From Argopecten irradians (taxonomy: Eukaryota > Mollusca > Bivalvia > Pectinida > Pectinidae), in contig NC_091147.1 of NCBI RefSeq assembly GCF_041381155.1, positions 35,420,909-35,484,908 on the forward strand: a stretch of DNA of 64,000 nt, given 5' to 3'. Position numbers and translations under genes: made by a program. Below the pieces are notes generated by a model that saw only the letters and a program-made list of their open reading frames with translations, did no database searches and was not told the DNA's origin. Of this stretch, positions 12,701 through 23,542 are shown piece after piece. The first letter of the stretch is position 1, and every line of letters starts with the position of its first letter.

Positions 12701-15700
12701 TACTATCTTGTACGTACAAGATACTAACTTGTACGTACAAGATACTAAGTTGTACGTACAAGATACTAACTTGTACGTACAAAAAAACTAAGTTGTACGA
12801 ACAAAATACTAACTTGTACGTACAAGATACCAAGTTGTACGTACAAGGTACCAAGTTGTACGTACAAGATACTAAGTTGTACGTACATGATACTATTTTG
12901 TACGTACAAGATAATAACTTTTACGTACAAGATAATAACTTGTACGTACAAGATAAATAAAATTTTGTAGTGGTCCTAATACGCCGCCGTAGATACCAAC
13001 TTAAGAAAGAAAATTAAAAAAAATATAACAAATGAAATAGCTTGTTAGAAGCAATATTGATATATAACCGAAACTTACTTGGGCAATAGTTAGAAGGTGT
13101 ACATGATTTACTCTCTGATCCGCTACCAGGACATTGTTTTCCGTCATACTTTGGTGCGGGATTGCTACACGGTCTCGTTCTGGTGGTTGTTCCACTGGTA
13201 GCGCCCCCTGATGCGGATTTACAGGACACAGAACAAGTTGCCCATGATTCCCATGATGCCCAAGCTCCGTCAACTGAAGAAACAAAAACCATTAGTATGC
13301 AATCAATTTCATTCAATAAATTTGAAATAAACGAATTATTGTTTCATTTCAATCAATGCTTAATGATGAAGTAGTATGGATACGATACGGATTGATTTTG
13401 AAAATTACAATAAATTGATAATATACATCATGACTTTTTATAGAAAGCGCAAAAAAATTACTTAATAAAACTCAACTGGGAAATTTTACAAAACGATTTA
13501 CTCTACAAATTAAATGAACTAACTATTCCTTTACATACATGTTTTTGCGTGCTTAAATATCCCGCACCAATATACCAAAAAAGGTTAATACTCAACTCAC
13601 TTCTCAAGTAATTAGCATTACTGCTTGAATTTGAACAGCAAAGATAGTGAAAAAATGATATAAGCTATACGAAGCCTGTTTTGCATCTAAAGCTATACTA
13701 GCTTCAAATGTTTTGTATATGTATGTATGAGAGTTATCAAACTGTTGTTTAATCTAATAAAAAGATAGCGATTTGAGTAGTAAACTGTGAATCGTTTTTT
13801 CGTCAAAGGCTAAATACGTTTTTATGTACATATTAAAGAGGAAAATCCCTCTTGTACTATTTTTCTATATTATGAATTATCGAAATACTACATACTTGGT
13901 GGAGGTTTGGCACAGTCTTCTTCCACCTGTCCATCGCCATCATCATCTACAATGATTCAATAGCAACTGATAGGAATCATTAAAGTCATGAAGGATATTA
14001 TAATACACATTAAAGTACATACGACATCTAACGAAGTTACTGCAAATACGGAGACTTACGTAAAAGGGGAATTTTCGCTAAATACACGAACATTTCCACT
14101 ACGCGTAAAGTTGTGTAAATATGTAAACTATGATACCAAATGTCCTAAATCATAGGCATTGATAGAATAACACTGCCGAGAAATCTTTACGTTAATATAT
14201 CGCAAAGTTAAGAACTATTACACATTCGGGCGAAACTATTAGCTTTTACACTATTGGTTTATGGAATCTCATGTTCAGCAGGAGTCGCATTAGTGACGTT
14301 AAAATGTAAATTGTATGAATAATAGCATAAGGTCAAAAATATTGTTTTTAAACTTAGCCAATCACTAACATTAAGTCATAAATGATTAGTCATGTCTAAA
14401 CTTTAGTCTAAGACTGTTCCATGATCCTGGGCTCCAGTATTAGCACAGCATACGCTTAAGCAAACATACAAAATTGAGAAAGATTAGAAGTAGATTTTTT
14501 TTGAGGGATTGGGGAATAAGGAGTTCCAGATATATAATTTAAACTAATAATTAAGAACAAAATTGAGTCAAAATAGCTTATTCGATGAATCGTTGTAATT
14601 TGGGATTGCAAAATTATATTTTATCTTATTTTAAGTCAATTATAAAGTATATCACATGAAGAGTCAAATTAGTTTTGTTCGGTGAATCATTTCAGGCAAG
14701 TTTACCTTGACGTCTGTTTTCAACAGTACATAATTCTTCATCAATCAAGCCGTCACAATCGTTGTCAATGCCATCTCCTACCACCGTCGGGGTGGGAATG
14801 CAAATCTAAACAGAAATTGAAATACGTTTCGTTGATACATCAACTGTATATTACGCATTTGTAATTGTTTTATTGCTAATTGTGAAGTTGCATTATTTTC
14901 TAAATAATAAAGAGGTTGTAAAAAGAAAATAATATAACGTCAATTCCACGCAAAAAACTTATATTTTACGACGTATAATATTAACGACTCATAAAGTTTG
15001 GTTTGAAATATTAGTATTTGAGATTAAAAATATTTTACCGTGTTGATGCCGGCCATACGCATGCCTGTGGTAAACCCGTAGGTCTCGTAGTTGGCCTGCC
15101 CGTACAGATATCCACCAAAGATTGAGATTGGAGATGTGTGACGTACAGTGTGGGACCCCTCAGACACGCTGATGTAACCCCCTACATAATCGGTACCGCT
15201 GATCCTGTTGTATCTTGTACTTGAGGGGAAAGGATTACCATCAACGCGAAGTCCAGATTTTTCTGATTCCTTGACGATGAACATGAAGTAGTTGCTATAC
15301 GAACCCCGAGAGTACTTCGGTGTGGCGAAAGTGTAGTCGGCTCCGAACTGTTCTACTGGAGGAATGATCATCATCATAGGATCAGATTTTTCACGCGAAG
15401 ACTGCTGACTCAGACAGAACTGAACAACAAGAATTGGTTTATCAGATTCAACGAGACAGTACGCTGATGAGCTTATCGTCTTCTGAACCATCGATCCGGC
15501 CTTGCTGAGAGTGAACGAATTCGAATAACCCCCACTTATTGTAACTCTGGTGTTACTTTCACTGGCAATGAACTTGAAATAGTCGCCAACTGTTCTTAGT
15601 GGCACAGGTACGGTAACAAAACGCTTTCCCCAAGTGGCCACTGGTGTTAGATGTTCTACCAAGTGATCAGAACTGCCTCCCCTGCCGATATTTGTTTTCA

Positions 15701-17349
15701 TGTTTCCGCTAAAGACCGAGACAGGCTTTGAGGATTCAATGTAGGTACCGGTAAGATCTCCGTATGTGACGAGCTGAAGGGTGTCGAACCTATTAAGGGT
15801 AACAGTAAGGGTGTTTCCATTTTTATAGTTTCTCCCTCCATATGATATGTATCGACTGCCGATAGCATCCCCTGGAGTAATGCTCACGGTAGTACTGTCA
15901 TTTACGCCGACAACCAACAGTTCGCACTGCCTGGATGGGGGATAGTATGTAACAGCATGGTATTCAGTACCCAGCACGTCAGTGGGTAAACCAAGGAAAG
16001 CATCGCAGGAATATGTCTCTTTGTTCACACCGTAAATGACAACTTCATCGTCAGCTGTGACCAAAACGGCTTTGGAGCTCTTCTCATTGCCCCTCAGACG
16101 AATACGGGGATGGAAGAAGAGTTGTTTGACAGTTCCAGCAGTTATGGAGAAGGCTTCATTGATTCCAGCTGCGCTGTACCTCGGAGCGGTCACCCGAACA
16201 TTGACAGTAGTTGTCCTCATTGTTGTAACGAAAAGTTCGACGTTCATAGATTCGGCGATGTTCTCCATAAACCCGATAATGAATTCGGTACCACGATTGT
16301 CCGGTGCCCCTGTTTTCGTAAAAAAAATACAAGAATGGATATTGAATAATATGAGCTTAAACTACTTTTTTCTACCTTTTACTCTGATTGGTATTTTTTT
16401 ATGAGAATGTCATTATATGATCTAATAAAAGACTGGATAGAAAATTACAGGTAAAGCTTCTTCTAGGCTTACTGTCTTTATTTTTTTCATAATATTTATA
16501 AATCTTAAGAATGATTTCTCGATTGACACGATACGTACATTTTTCAGTTGGTTTTGAGCTTACTAGATATATTGTCAAATTTATAAGTAGTTTAAGTAGC
16601 TAAAATATTGTTATCTTTCTTACAAGTTTTTCATCGATATTACATAGTTATGAAATGACACATATAAATTGTTTACTTGGTTACGTCTAAAACAATAACT
16701 TATATGAGTAAGAAAGAAAAGAAAGAAAAAAAACTGAGTAAAACGAAAATTTCTAGTGCAAATATACATAACTCATCTTGAATCAAAATGTGTGGTTTTT
16801 GTTTGTTTGTTTTTTTTTAACTAAACTTACCATTCACAACTGGGGCAAGTGAGCAAGCTAGGGCCAACAGCACTACGGCCCCACGTTCTAAAAAGAACAA
16901 TATGATGTTGAAAAGAGAAATTATTCGTAGCCTGATAATCTTATTTCGCTTTCATCGAACATATCATCATCGTCGAATTTTGAAATTTTCGACTAATGAA
17001 ACTGTATATATATACAAACAGTCACAAATTGAACAGTTCGAAAGTGATCTTAACATAGATAATCACACTCGCAAATATAAATATTTACAGTATTGTTTCA
17101 TCAAATTATATTTAATCCCATTAAAAAAAACATACACTAAAATAAATAAAAAGCGCACACACGATACGACGCAAAATGACAAACTCGAATGGATTAGAAT
17201 CTCATAATAAACAATTTAACTGTTGGTGTTTCCGTATGACAAAACGATGAATATATTAAATATATTTTACTTAAAGAGAACACTTCTAATTAATTTAAAA
17301 AAGAAGAGAACATTAATGTTAATAATTTAATAATTTTATACAAACCCAT
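3647..17349 (-). CDS. Gene B: signal peptide, IgGFc-binding-type domain, MopE-like motifs, 11 TSP1, LDLa-like, hydrophobic tail
   Basis: Complete gene of 18 coding exons; coding length 3660 nt, 1219 residues, in frame throughout. Exons, 5' to 3': 17349-17346 (ATGG), 16887-16831, 16309-15039, 14805-14706, 13946-13896, eleven TSP1 exons from 13273 to 4928, 4121-3956 and 3726-3647. The N-terminus is [20 protein letters not shown], a good secretion signal. The product is probably a surface-anchored protein with a long TSP1 stalk. TSP1 exons 5 to 9 are near copies of each other, so the stalk grew by tandem exon duplication. The start is chosen because CCGCCATGG has a strong Kozak context and gives the 4-nt start exon seen in C, D and F; transcription from there is unproven. 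No clear TATA box. Intron 1 (16888-17345) shows nothing recognisable. Confidence 0.85.
3956..4121 (-). CDS. Gene B exon: LDLa-like domain
   Basis: 166-nt exon, phase 0-1. [20 protein letters not shown], then [20 protein letters not shown] and [14 protein letters not shown]. The acidic DCDDGSDE core is intact and the cysteines match A and D. Confidence 0.92.
4629..4808. mobile_element. MITE-like inverted-repeat element (family 1)
   Basis: Arms 'tatcgattgtgacgtca' and 'tgacgtcacaatcaata' face each other, with 'ttatctccctt' outside the left arm and 'gataactctgtaat' plus 'tgcaaata' outside the right. The same layout is seen at 44961-45144 and 57021-57209. No coding capacity. It lies in the intron between the LDLa and last TSP1 exons of B. 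Confidence 0.7.
4928..5124 (-). CDS. Gene B exon: terminal TSP1 repeat (11th)
   Basis: 197-nt exon, phase 1-0. [37 protein letters not shown] and an AAAGVYQQ end. Orthologous in position to the last TSP1 of A, C, D and E. Confidence 0.93.
5205..5374. repeat. Dispersed repeat with 'tggtcttt' motifs
   Basis: 'cacctgtctataaagg', 'gccaaatggtctttataa' and 'gtggtctgtatacagagg' form a degenerate element. A related copy ('gccaagtggtctttgtac') is at 56064-56140 in gene E. Intronic; ends unclear. Confidence 0.4.
5615..5785 (-). CDS. Gene B exon: TSP1 repeat (10th)
   Basis: 171-nt exon. [42 protein letters not shown]. This is the penultimate-type TSP1 that precedes the terminal repeat in every gene here. 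Confidence 0.93.
6382..6552 (-). CDS. Gene B exon: TSP1 repeat (9th)
   Basis: 171-nt exon. [20 protein letters not shown], then [18 protein letters not shown] and CNTHHCP. First of five near-identical exons toward the 3' end of the run. The acceptor and first codons are repeated at 6588-6605, where they seeded a tandem repeat. Confidence 0.93.
6537..7095. repeat. Degenerate ~77-bp tandem repeat seeded by an exon edge
   Basis: About seven diverging copies of a unit with 'caactacaagaaacatat' and 'tttgggcttatcctaata'. The first copies include 'gaccattcgccatcaact', which is the start of the adjacent TSP1 exon plus its acceptor. Later copies keep only 'gaccactca' remnants near 6975 and 7040. Confidence 0.7.
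7326..7496 (-). CDS. Gene B exon: TSP1 repeat (8th)
   Basis: 171-nt exon. [44 protein letters not shown]. Member of the recently duplicated group. Confidence 0.93.
8238..8408 (-). CDS. Gene B exon: TSP1 repeat (7th)
   Basis: 171-nt exon. [20 protein letters not shown], then [17 protein letters not shown] and CNTHHCP. CPVSC keeps the C-x-x-S-C O-fucosylation form. Its upstream intron is recognisably homologous to that of the next repeat. Confidence 0.92.
8812..8982 (-). CDS. Gene B exon: TSP1 repeat (6th)
   Basis: 171-nt exon. [44 protein letters not shown]. Nearly identical to the 5th repeat, including the TMSRSRS segment. Confidence 0.93.
9399..9569 (-). CDS. Gene B exon: TSP1 repeat (5th)
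   Basis: 171-nt exon. [44 protein letters not shown]. Its downstream intron shares the 'cttggac' junction and 'ctaaccctag' context with the 6th repeat. Confidence 0.93.
10090..10260 (-). CDS. Gene B exon: TSP1 repeat (4th)
   Basis: 171-nt exon. [42 protein letters not shown]. Begins with HG in place of DG. Confidence 0.92.
10589..10759 (-). CDS. Gene B exon: TSP1 repeat (3rd)
   Basis: 171-nt exon, acceptor gtgcag, donor gtaaat. [44 protein letters not shown]. Six cysteines are present. Confidence 0.9.
11273..11443 (-). CDS. Gene B exon: TSP1 repeat (2nd)
   Basis: 171-nt exon. [45 protein letters not shown]. Closely similar to gene D exon 34514-34684, also the second repeat there, so these two are positional orthologues. 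Confidence 0.92.
12118..12991. mobile_element. Foldback-like element of 21-bp palindromic repeats
   Basis: The outer ends are inverted repeats: ACGGCGGCGTATTAGGGCCA on the left, TGGTCCTAATACGCCGCCGT on the right, flanked by the direct repeat AGATACC (12111-12117 and 12991-12997), which looks like a target-site duplication. Inside are about 13 left-arm and 20 right-arm copies of a 21-bp unit, TTGTACGTACAA plus a 9-bp linker. Linkers read 'cttagtatc' in the left arm and 'gatactaag' in the right, so the arms are mirror images. A third end copy, 'taatacgccgccgt', sits at 12447. It lies in an intron of gene B. Confidence 0.85.
13079..13273 (-). CDS. Gene B exon: TSP1 repeat (1st, long form)
   Basis: 195-nt exon. 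[20 protein letters not shown], then [20 protein letters not shown] and CTPSNYCP. The insertion after the CxxSC motif and the YCP end mark the first TSP1 in B, D (35344-35538) and E (53720-53914). Confidence 0.93.
13896..13946 (-). CDS. Gene B exon: acidic metal-binding motif 2
   Basis: 51-nt exon, phase 1-1: [17 protein letters not shown]. The DxDGDG spacing is that of a calcium-type loop; the PPP forms a linker into the TSP1 run. Confidence 0.88.
14706..14805 (-). CDS. Gene B exon: MopE-like metal-binding motif 1
   Basis: 100-nt exon, phase 0-1: [19 protein letters not shown] followed by [14 protein letters not shown]. [14 protein letters not shown] is the signature of the short motif found in Pfam 'MopE' metal-binding repeats; metal and function here are not known. 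Confidence 0.9.
15039..16309 (-). CDS. Gene B exon: IgGFc-binding-protein N-terminal type domain
   Basis: Single 1271-nt exon, phase 1-0, open throughout; it starts [20 protein letters not shown] and ends GMRMAGINT. The family feel comes from NRGTEF, YNGVNKET-like core segments (here [20 protein letters not shown]), [27 protein letters not shown] and [10 protein letters not shown], matching the IgGFc-binding N-terminal domain seen in FCGBP-like proteins. It is the most diverged copy in the window: [17 protein letters not shown] where D, E and F read SIRLAGNEMSSKAVWIT. IgG binding is not implied in an invertebrate. Confidence 0.9.
16831..16887 (-). CDS. Gene B exon 2: signal peptide core
   Basis: 57-nt exon, acceptor ttttag, donor gtaagt. 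With the ATGG start exon it gives [20 protein letters not shown]; the next exon completes the glycine codon, then APDN. The hydrophobic core is LLALACSLA. Confidence 0.8.
17346..17349 (-). CDS. Gene B exon 1: 4-nt coding start (ATGG)
   Basis: CCGCCATGG followed by gtttgt. Chosen because the four coding bases give the required phase and the other family members start in the same way. The 5' UTR and transcription start are not visible. Confidence 0.55.
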
Positions 17350-20346
17350 GGCGGCAGTAGGTTAATGGTCCTTGGGCTCAGTAAAAATGTGGCTACTATG
17401 GATTTCACTGGTTCTTTATCCCACAACCTAATATACCAATTTGGCACACCTTTCTGTTCGTACAATAGCGATTATCGTAAGCGGATGCATAATTGGAGCA
17501 GAGATTATGAAATTAAATCTAAATCTAGGTCAGAGACTTTCAAGACGGAAAAAAGTTCGATTGTACGATGGAATGATGATATCATCCATTAAAATAGGCT
17601 TTTGTTAAGTTGATGGAAATCGCTTTTCGTTTCCAAAACGTAAATATTACATTTTCTTTATATTTTGCTCTTAATGCAATGAAATAGCAATATGTTCAAA
17701 AACAAAAGTATATTGGATCAAATCGATTTTGAAGTATGAGATATGTTTACATTGATGTTGAAAATAATAATAATTAACATTTGAAAATAGGAATGTATTG
17801 ACACAGTTCTTGAAATGACCTAGATTTATATAATGCGAGTTCTGCGAGTCAAGCGTGGTGTTTTCGTTTAGGAAATGTATAAACACACGTTTTTGATCGT
17901 GTTTTGAATATAACTACTTTAAATTATGATAAAGCAACTTAACATGTTTCTTTTAATCCGTTCAAAATAATAACACTGTAATTAATGTCGAATCTAAAGT
18001 TGACCAAGTTTTCTTGCGATGATTCCGAGAGGTAAAGACATACTATGACTAGCCGTCATAATCCGGGCTTCGGATAAGAAACCAAGCGGAACAGTTATCC
18101 GGTACTAACCATAGGTCTATGGTAATTTTAAATCTTATTTGTCCTAAACTAACAATAGCTGTTAATCGAACAACCATTCAAATTGTCATGGATTCGAAAA
18201 TGTTTTCGTTCTGAAGGTTTCCCTGTATGTTTCGGTTTTACTCCACAGTATTTCTTCGCGTGTGATCTTGTATCATATTTGAAGGATGTGAACACTATCC
18301 ATCCTGAATCGGTCAGGCTCAGTATGAAAGAACCAGGTCCCTGGCGACATTTTCATTTATAGATCAATTTTTACGTCATATGTTATTATTGTTTACAAAA
18401 CAATAGGCTTTATGTCATACAGCTGCCGCCGATAATTGTATATTAACATTATCTGACTGATGTTTACTGATAAACTTTTTCTGTCAAAACAAAAATTTAA
18501 TCCGTCCATATGATTTACTGGAATTTTTTAAACATCTGACGAAATTTTTTTAGCGTGTTCCCGAACGATATCCTTCCGGCTATTGAAACGCTATTCATGC
18601 CCGGAAATAACAGGCAATTTGCTTTTGTTTTGAATAAGAAAAATATTTAAGAGCTATGCAGACAGAATACTTTTTTCTTCCAATACAAGTTTTATTTTAC
18701 CGCTCGGCACGTTAAATCTTCATTTCGACTTTCTTTAATCTTTCACCAAAATAAACCTTATATTAGCCTTTATTTTCCATTTATCTGTTTAGTTTTCCTA
18801 CAAGAAATATGCGAACGTGTGTGTATTCAGATTACCTTATATGCTTTTGTTGTACTTCAATGGGAAAACGGTAGTCGTTTCCTACTGTGTTGTGTAAACC
18901 GCTAAAAGCAATCGTCTAAATATTCACTATTGACGGAATTAATAGTGTTCAGTAAGATTAGATATCCATGTATACTAGCCTTCCACCTCTCGGAGTAGAA
19001 ATCCACGCTTTCTGATTAAAGGAACTGTCAGCAGGTCGATGATGATTCTCCGGGTACTCCGGATTTCATCTAATTCCGGTACTTAGTGGACATTTTCTGT
19101 TTATAGGATTCAAAAATCCAACTTGTATTGCGTTTTGTATATGTTCGATGGAAGTTTTACCATGCTTTGCTTTTGCTTTTAATACGTCCTATGTTTATAT
19201 CTTGGATGTCAATTTTAATTTTACCACTGTTAAATAAAAATATCTTTAAGTGATAATCTATAATTGTATGAAGATATTAATTATGTCACTGTATTTAAAG
19301 GAAAGGGCAGTTTCGGACAGATTTTCGATTTGATTTGAATAAAATGTATGCATGTAATACCAAATGATAAATTTAACGAGATTTGGATTTGAAAATATTT
19401 TAAAAATCGAAGAAAAAAAACCCCAAAAAAACCGAACAACACAAACAAAAAGGAAACCATAAGTTTACTCTGTTGTCTAGAATAATTGTGATTAAAACAA
19501 ATAGGATGTAAAATCCCGTCTAGCATTTGACCGAGCTTACGTGTGTGACCTAAGTAATATATACGTTATATATTAATATTACACTTGGAAGGACACATGT
19601 ATTACTGTCAAATAGGTAACACAGTGGTTATTTTGATAATCTCGTTTAAGAGATTAATCACCGTTAATTCGGTAACACTGTTTAAACTGATTAGGTTATT
19701 CTTTTCTATTTTGAAACTGATCTCTATTGTTCACTTGGATTAATACCTTAGGGTCAAGAAAATCGGACCAGCGTTGAGATTATATGTCGAACTCTTGTGA
19801 AATTGGCATTGCTTGATATTCGTTCGGTTGGTGCAATGGCATGCAAGATATTATATCGCAACTAGTTTGTAATTATTTAATTCCTTTCAATCATATGTTT
19901 ACATGGTCAAGAGAATCAGAAAAAACAAAGTTACTTCAAAATTAGAAAATTAAGTTGATGATAATTTAAACAAAAAATTGCGCTTTTGTCAACTATTTCA
20001 TTTTATTCACATGTTTTTATTATAATAAGTGCATGTAAATTACTTTGACCGCAAATATAACTCAGCGGCCAATAACAACATAACAATATTATTTTCGTAT
20101 GTCCTTTCCATCTTTGAATGTTATCTCAAGTTGTGTTATACGTCCTCCGTAGAAACATAACGTTATTGTGTTATCAGCCTGATAAAACATTATCATATAA
20201 ACTGCGTAATTATTTAGGTTTTAGAGAAATTCGGCTCTCGCTAAGCAGCAAGGATGCTTGTAAGTAAAATTTCCATTCTTACCAGCGGCATTTGTCAGGA
20301 TTATAATGCCTCATAAAATATAATAAACATGAAGAAAAAGCTATTC
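17350..20346. other. Intergenic region upstream of gene B
   Basis: About 3 kb of AT-rich sequence. I see no TATA or CCAAT arrangement like that of C, D and F, no domain-bearing open frame, and no clear repeat. From about 20200 on it shows similarity to 28065 onward (both hold 'ctcgctaagcagcaa'), marking the edge of the C/D duplication. Confidence 0.5.
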
Positions 20347-20352
20347 TTTATT
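20347..20352 (-). terminator. Possible poly(A) signal of gene C
   Basis: TTTATT (AATAAA on minus) within 'aagctattctttatt', conserved at 28215 downstream of gene D. It is about 820 nt past the C stop, giving a long 3' UTR if used. Confidence 0.4.
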
Positions 20353-21169
20353 AACTAGTAAATATTAAAGAACTGGCATTGATATTAGTTAAGCTATCAT
20401 TTTGTCACCAATCGTGAAGAAGATAATAACAAATATCAAGTTAGAAAACAAAAATATGTGCTGAATGAGATTAATATGTACTTCAAATTGACCAATGCAG
20501 AAGATAAGAAAATGAATCAGGCAGACTTTACAGGGATACAAAATGTACTTCTTTCAGAGTTTTTAATTTTAGCGATTTGCATGCGTACATATGTCTCGAT
20601 GATGTTAATATTTTTGAGACAATATCACTTGTTAACGTTTTCCAACATAGATTTATAAAACCATAAACCAAATAATCATGGAATTTTTTCTTAATAAAGT
20701 TCATAGAGTAATAAGCGTTAATCTCCCTCGCATTAATGTCCAGGTGTACAGTATTCACTGACGTCACAAATGTCCATCGATCGTAAATATTCCATCTCCA
20801 TTTGTCTTTTTATAGGTCAATAACAAACATCGCATCTAAATATCCATTTCTACAATATATACGATCAGTAAGTTCAATAAATACGTCCAATGTCTTCCAT
20901 TCAAATTTTTCTTCAATGCAAAATCTTCAAAAATATGCATAAGATATTTGTATCCATTTCAGATAGACTTGACTTGCCAAACTTGAATTATCCATAGATT
21001 ATTAATACATCTCGCACGTGGAAAACCATAATGAATACACTTAGGAAAATCCAAAAGTTCATTGAAATGGAAACATCAATGAAACCACAAACGGTAGCTA
21101 AAGTAACAGTCACATTATGATCGCAATAAGGATACTTCATATCCCGTTGAATACTGTTCTTTTTGTTAT

Positions 21170-21243
21170 TCACAAAAATCCTCCATTCAACAGTAATAAA
21201 GCGGCACCAATAAAAAGGCCCAATAGTCCTGACTTAGGTATAC
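21170..21243 (-). CDS. Gene C last exon: hydrophobic tail
   Basis: GIPKSGLLGLFIGAALLLL, then NGGFL and TGA. A run of small and aliphatic residues with no basic tail is typical of a GPI-attachment signal. Similar to D, where a G-to-stop change removes the last four residues. Confidence 0.7.
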
Positions 21244-21673
21244 CTGAAATATATAAAGTAGCCACGGGGTACACTCAAGTGTAGTGAAAATTCCTGAAAA
21301 CGTATCATTGTATTGATTTCCTTGCTTTCCTTCTTGGGATTCAATTCTTTGAAAATTTCTTGTTTATCGTTTGATAACGAGTATTATTTCATGTTTTCAT
21401 AAAACTCCAGAGTTTAATACTGCATGATAGCAATATGTGTAGATAATAATAATCAAAAGAATGAACTAATCATTTCATTATTTATTTTGTTGATATGTAT
21501 GTAAATAAATGATTATAATGATTATAGTGTGTCGTCATATGAAAACTTATAATAATTAAGATAGCCAGTAAAATACCTTAATTACTATATTATTGACTAT
21601 GTTTCGTATGTTGCAAAAGCAGGTCATTAATCAAATTATATTAAGACTTTTATTAGGCATAAGATAAATGTAC

Positions 21674-21839
21674 CTTCAGCTCCACTCTGACAAGTCGACA
21701 ACAGAGCGGCGCTACATCCGGCATAACCGGATGTTTCGTCACTTCCGTCATCACAGTCGTTCGCGCAATCGCATTTGAACTCTTTGTTGATGCACTTCAT
21801 GGCCCCAGACTCGTATGTAAACCATCCGGTTGGGCAGAG
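21674..21839 (-). pseudogene. Gene C exon: LDLa-like, one cysteine lost
   Basis: LCPTGWFTYESGAMKCINKE, then [21 protein letters not shown] reads WFTCES here; in C a TGC codon is TAC. The loss breaks one predicted disulphide. Confidence 0.8.
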
Positions 21840-22137
21840 CTGAGGGTAAAAATGTATAAACACTTAATTATAATGAATAAAGGTAAATAAGATAACAATA
21901 AAACACAATCAATATAAATATAAATCCATATTGAATACCAGAAACGGTCCTCAAAAGTTAAGAGGTAAATTTAACACCAAGGAGCATATATAAAAAACTC
22001 ACAATATAGTTGCTATCAAAAATGGATAACTAAATTTAGAATTGAACGGATACTACAAATAGCATATGATAGTTACTGTATTGGAACCAGGGGTTACATA
22101 ATGGTAACCGTCCTCTTAAATTTAGTAAGATAAGTAC

Positions 22138-22331
22138 CTGTTGATAAACGCCGGCCATTGGAGCAGGGCACGAATTTACGTTACAATCACCAAGATGGCC
22201 TGAGTCACCAGAACAGGGGAGACCGTTGACAGGTCGGGGATCGCCACATTGCCTTGACCTTGACCTTTTCCCGCCGCCACAGGTCAAGGTACACATACTC
22301 CAACTTCCCCATGCATCCCACTCTCCGTCAA
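22138..22331 (-). CDS. Gene C exon: terminal TSP1 repeat
   Basis: 194 nt, three fewer than [38 protein letters not shown], with one glycine missing from the NGG turn. Ends MAGVYQQ, phase 1-0. Confidence 0.8.
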
Positions 22332-22885
22332 CTGGAAGACGTAATAAACATTGTGTACAATAAATCATAATTAAGATTTTGAAAACCTTATACAAATAAA
22401 TAAGCAAAGCAAAACAGTCTGTCATTAAATAAATTCATAAAATGTTATACATTAAATATATATATAGTACGCAAGCGTAATAATTGAAATGTAATTATAA
22501 ATTTTGTCAATAACAATTACCTTATTAACCGTATTCAATCTGGGCTCTTAAAGCTAAGGGACGCTTACATGTAATAGAACCAAATTGGAGTAGCCTTTAT
22601 AAGGTATTGCACAAAGTAACCATGAATCAATTTACAAAAAGTCAGAAGATTTCTTTTCATATGTTTCGGATGCGTTTAGTAATAGGTCACGAAATTTGAG
22701 GTCTCAATAAGGTGGAGGGGCACTTTTGAGGATGGGAGCGCTATTTGGTCCAATACAATGATGTTAACATGTCTGGCCAATGTGGCGAAACTAACACTAC
22801 ATAAAACAAGATAATAACAAAATAATAAAAAGATATTACACAGAAGCATGAAGTACAATAAAATAATATCAAAAATGTTTCATAC

Positions 22886-23056
22886 TTATACAGGATTGTG
22901 TGTTACAATCTCTCGTCTCTGTGCCTGAATTTGGATAGTTAGCGCCGCCGTATCTAGGGGACGGATTTGTGCACGAGCGGGTCCTAGTTGATGATCCACC
23001 ACCGCACGTGACAGTGCACGAGCTCCAGCTGCCCCAGTTTGTCCAAGCACCATCAA
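22886..23056 (-). pseudogene. Gene C exon: TSP1 repeat with Cys-to-Tyr change
   Basis: [20 protein letters not shown], then TNPSPRYGGANYPNSGTE. D has GGANCPNSG; here TGT is TAT, removing a conserved TSP1 cysteine. The acceptor is also weak (atataag). Confidence 0.8.
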
Positions 23057-23542
23057 CTTATATAAAAAGGTGTAAACATTTGGTTATGTGATATATCGGT
23101 ATTGGTGAATTTAATAAAGTTGCTATCAAAAATGGATTGAATAAAGTCATTATACATTTCTGTATTATAAAATGCCTCAAATCTTTACTCAAATACTAAC
23201 TCTATAAATTTCAAAATAAAATGGAACAAATCTTTTTCGGATAAATATACCATAAGCGTACTTATCACAGCGGTAGTTTTATTTTAGCGCTTTTTGCAAG
23301 TTTGCAAACAAGTATTTCTTGTTATCTGCGCTTTTGCACAAAGATTTGACTACGATAAAAAAATTACAGTATTATATTGTACAGAAATATATTTAAAGGT
23401 TGGATAACGTTCCATGGGTAATACATTTTTTTTCAAAACAAGTAAATGAGAACAAAAGAGCTATTGATTGCAAAATACGTGAAAGCGAATAGAATCGCTA
23501 TGAAAGTTAGTTGATTTGCGGTAAATCACAAGTAAAACTTAC

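Noticed and set aside
12117..12854. Long open frames on both strands rich in YVQ repeats
   Set aside because: They follow from a 21-bp non-coding repeat and occur in several frames on both strands at once.
14706..14805. Horizontal transfer from bacteria because of the MopE-like motif
   Set aside because: The motif is very short, sits in introns-bearing exons conserved among paralogues, and is known in animals.
17365..17592. Open frame upstream of gene B as an extra exon or gene
   Set aside because: No similarity to the family, no convincing splice sites and no domain.
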